From: Opitutales bacterium
GTDB lineage: Bacteria > Verrucomicrobiota > Verrucomicrobiia > Opitutales > Oceanipulchritudinaceae
Direction of reading: 5' to 3'
NCBI GenBank assembly: GCA_007123395.1
Contig: SKLD01000403.1
Span: forward strand, 1-8,331
DNA: 8,331 bases
Position numbers and translations under genes: made by a program
Part shown: positions 6,522 to 8,331 of the stretch, piece by piece
Layout of the letters: every line of letters starts with the position of its first letter
How positions within the stretch are numbered: the stretch's first letter is position 1
The notes under the pieces: generated by a model
What the model saw: the letters and a program-made list of their open reading frames with translations, nothing else
Told to the model about the DNA's origin: nothing
The model's database searches: none

Positions 6522-8331
6522 ATGAATAGCCGGGCAATTCGCATTCCAGCGGTTATTGCGGGCGCGCTCATGCTCCTGACCGGCCTCGCCACCGCCGCTG
6601 ATCGCGCGCCAATGCGGGAGAGCGACGCGAATCTTTTTGTCTTCACCGATTTCCCGGCGGCCCCTGTGCCGGCTGGAACGGTCGACCTGGTTCGCATGGG
6701 AGGCGGCAAACTGGCCCTGGCCTTCGCGGATCCCGTGCGGCCGCAGACACCCGGGGAGAAAGCCGGCATCTTCCACAGGCCCGCAGAGAGCGAGGAATGG
6801 ACCCACCTCGGATCAACCGGTGGCGAACACGCGAAGTTCGCCTCGGTCGCGACGGCGGACCGCTGGATCCTCTTTCCGTTCGGTGAGACGTCTCCAACGC
6901 GCCCAATCGAAGCAGTTGTCGCGGGCAGCCGGGCCGAACTCGTGGTTGGGAGAATTCCCGCGCTCCCCGGCCCTTTCCAAGCCTTGAGTGCTACTGTCAT
7001 AAACAACCAAATCCATCTGATTGGTCAGACCCGAAGGGGGTCTTTGGAGGGGCACTTTCTTCGGTTGAACACGCTAGCCCCCGTCTGGGCCGTAATCGAA
7101 AACACTCCGGTGTTCTCTGCCGATCAGGTTCTTCTGGCCTCCCTCCAACAGAGCCTTTACCTCTTCGCACACGATTCAGGGGCAGATCGCACCTCGGCGT
7201 GGAGCTACAGTTCCCTGAGAGGCTGGCGGAGTCTCCGCGAACCGCCGGTCAATGTGACAGGCGCCTTGGTATCCCGGTCCGGAGACGCCCACCTTCTCTT
7301 CTTCGGGACGCCGGAACACCCGCAGTCCATCATCGGCTACCACGTGACTACGGATGGTTGGGCGCTGATGGGCGAAGTTCCGGCGGCACGGGATCTGATC
7401 GCGGTCGGGCAAATTACGGAATTGAGCAAGGAGCTTTTTTTGCCCGATGCGGTCATTGAACTGGAAGCGCAGATGCAGCCGACCAAGTATGGCTGGCGTG
7501 ACAACCTCGTGCTGATCGCCTTCATGGTGATTATGGTGGGCATCGGCGTTTACCTTGCGCGTCGCGAGCGGACCAAAGCTGACTATTTCCGGGGTGGCCG
7601 CCAAATACCCTTCTGGGCCTCGGGCCTGAGTTTGTTTGCGACAGGCGCCAGCGGCATAAGCCTGATGGCCATGCCCGGCCGCGCCTTCGAGGACGACTGG
7701 GCTTACCTGACAATCAGTTTTTTCATCGCCGCCACTTACCCTCTCGTGCTTTTAGTCTACGTCCCTATCGCACGGCGGCTGAATGTGAAGACCGCAAACG
7801 AATATCTGGAGCGCCGCTACAACCTCGGGCTTCGCTTGTTCGGCAGCGTTGTCTACTCACTCAACCAGATCATGGCCCGGCTCGCAGCCATCATGATCCT
7901 GCCGGCCATTGCGATTTCCGTGATCGCGGGCATACCCATGGAAACGAGCATCCTCATCATGGGTTTGGTCACGACGCTCTACGCTACGCTCGGTGGTCTC
8001 GAAGGTGTGATCTGGACCGACGTCATACAAGCCGTCGTCATGCTGATTGCCGTCTTTCTTTGCGCGACATGGGCGCTGATTGCGCTCAATGCGGATCCCT
8101 CGACCGCCTTTGCCGCCATTCAATCGGCGGAAAAGCTTCGCTCCTTCGACCTCACCCTCAGTCTGCTGGGGCCGACTTCTCTCGTTCTTTTCGCCAACGT
8201 CGTCGCGACGACCGTATCCATGATCGGGGATCAGAATTTCATCCAACGGGTGCAATGCACACCGACCGAGAAGGATGCCCGCAAAGCCGTGCTGACACAA
8301 ATCTCTGTAGCGGTTCCCTTGAATGTGATTC
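6522..8331 (+). CDS. Sodium:solute symporter (SSS family) with N-terminal kelch-like beta-propeller, 3' end missing
   Basis: 603 residues are visible and the frame is open at the window edge, so the gene is cut by the window, not broken. Residues 1-25 look like a signal peptide ending ATAA. Residues about 35-315 form an extracytoplasmic domain with roughly six repeats of about 46 residues: Trp near 93, 189, 235 and 280, each followed by a Pro and then a hydrophobic strand such as HLLFFG or SLYLFA. This is the pattern of a six-bladed kelch propeller, as in the sialate mutarotase NanM. A transmembrane helix at about 327-346 leads into an SSS transporter core: DYFRGGRQIPFWASGLSLFATGASG, GGLEGVIWTDVIQAVVML, and SMIGDQNFIQRVQCTPTEKDARKA. 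It is expected to import a sugar or organic acid with Na+; the propeller may bind or mutarotate the substrate first. AAAAGGGAA directly precedes the ATG, closer than usual. Confidence 0.9.
   Translation, partial: MNSRAIRIPAVIAGALMLLTGLATAADRAPMRESDANLFVFTDFPAAPVPAGTVDLVRMGGGKLALAFADPVRPQTPGEKAGIFHRPAESEEWTHLGSTGGEHAKFASVATADRWILFPFGETSPTRPIEAVVAGSRAELVVGRIPALPGPFQALSATVINNQIHLIGQTRRGSLEGHFLRLNTLAPVWAVIENTPVFSADQVLLASLQQSLYLFAHDSGADRTSAWSYSSLRGWRSLREPPVNVTGALVSRSGDAHLLFFGTPEHPQSIIGYHVTTDGWALMGEVPAARDLIAVGQITELSKELFLPDAVIELEAQMQPTKYGWRDNLVLIAFMVIMVGIGVYLARRERTKADYFRGGRQIPFWASGLSLFATGASGISLMAMPGRAFEDDWAYLTISFFIAATYPLVLLVYVPIARRLNVKTANEYLERRYNLGLRLFGSVVYSLNQIMARLAAIMILPAIAISVIAGIPMETSILIMGLVTTLYATLGGLEGVIWTDVIQAVVMLIAVFLCATWALIALNADPSTAFAAIQSAEKLRSFDLTLSLLGPTSLVLFANVVATTVSMIGDQNFIQRVQCTPTEKDARKAVLTQISVAVPLNVI

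Noticed and set aside
6298..6529. Two small overlapping plus-strand frames of 64 residues
   Set aside because: No motif, no ribosome-binding site, and they cover the dyad and leader of the symporter gene.

Overview
The window looks like a piece of a moderately high-GC bacterial chromosome, with tightly packed genes and no mobile elements, RNA genes or CRISPR. A sodium:solute symporter carrying its own N-terminal beta-propeller, an AraC-type regulator and an arabinose/fucose-isomerase-like enzyme together resemble the gene content of Verrucomicrobiota (or the related Planctomycetota/Lentisphaerota). This assignment is inference from gene content only; no phylogenetic marker is present.

Layout. 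Positions 1-208 are an upstream region with no convincing gene. 209-1642 (+) is an L-arabinose/L-fucose isomerase-family enzyme. It converges, across a GC-rich hairpin at 1659-1680, on a three-gene operon on the minus strand. Read from its promoter at about 5319 leftward, the operon is: a fused MetV-MetF methylenetetrahydrofolate reductase (5284-4007), a LigM-like tetrahydrofolate-dependent O-demethylase of the GcvT fold (3953-2601), and PurU formyltetrahydrofolate deformylase (2611-1736, overlapping the previous gene by 11 bases). Divergent from the operon is an AraC-family regulator with a cupin sensor domain (5383-6258). The 98-base gap holds two copies of TTTCCGGnAA spaced 22 bases apart, a candidate binding site. 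After a 262-base gap with a dyad comes a kelch-propeller/SSS sodium symporter (6522 to the window end, incomplete).

How it fits together. The operon reads as a one-carbon module: a methyl group is moved from a methoxylated substrate onto tetrahydrofolate, methyl-THF is oxidised to methylene-THF by the MetVF protein, and after FolD (not in the window) formyl-THF is hydrolysed to formate and free THF by PurU. The cofactor recycling is therefore mostly encoded next to the demethylase. What is demethylated is open. The residues that bind a methoxybenzoate in LigM appear conserved, which favours an aromatic acid such as vanillate. The neighbours (sugar isomerase fold, sugar-type symporter, AraC regulator), and the absence of any ring-cleavage gene, leave methylated sugars or sugar acids possible.
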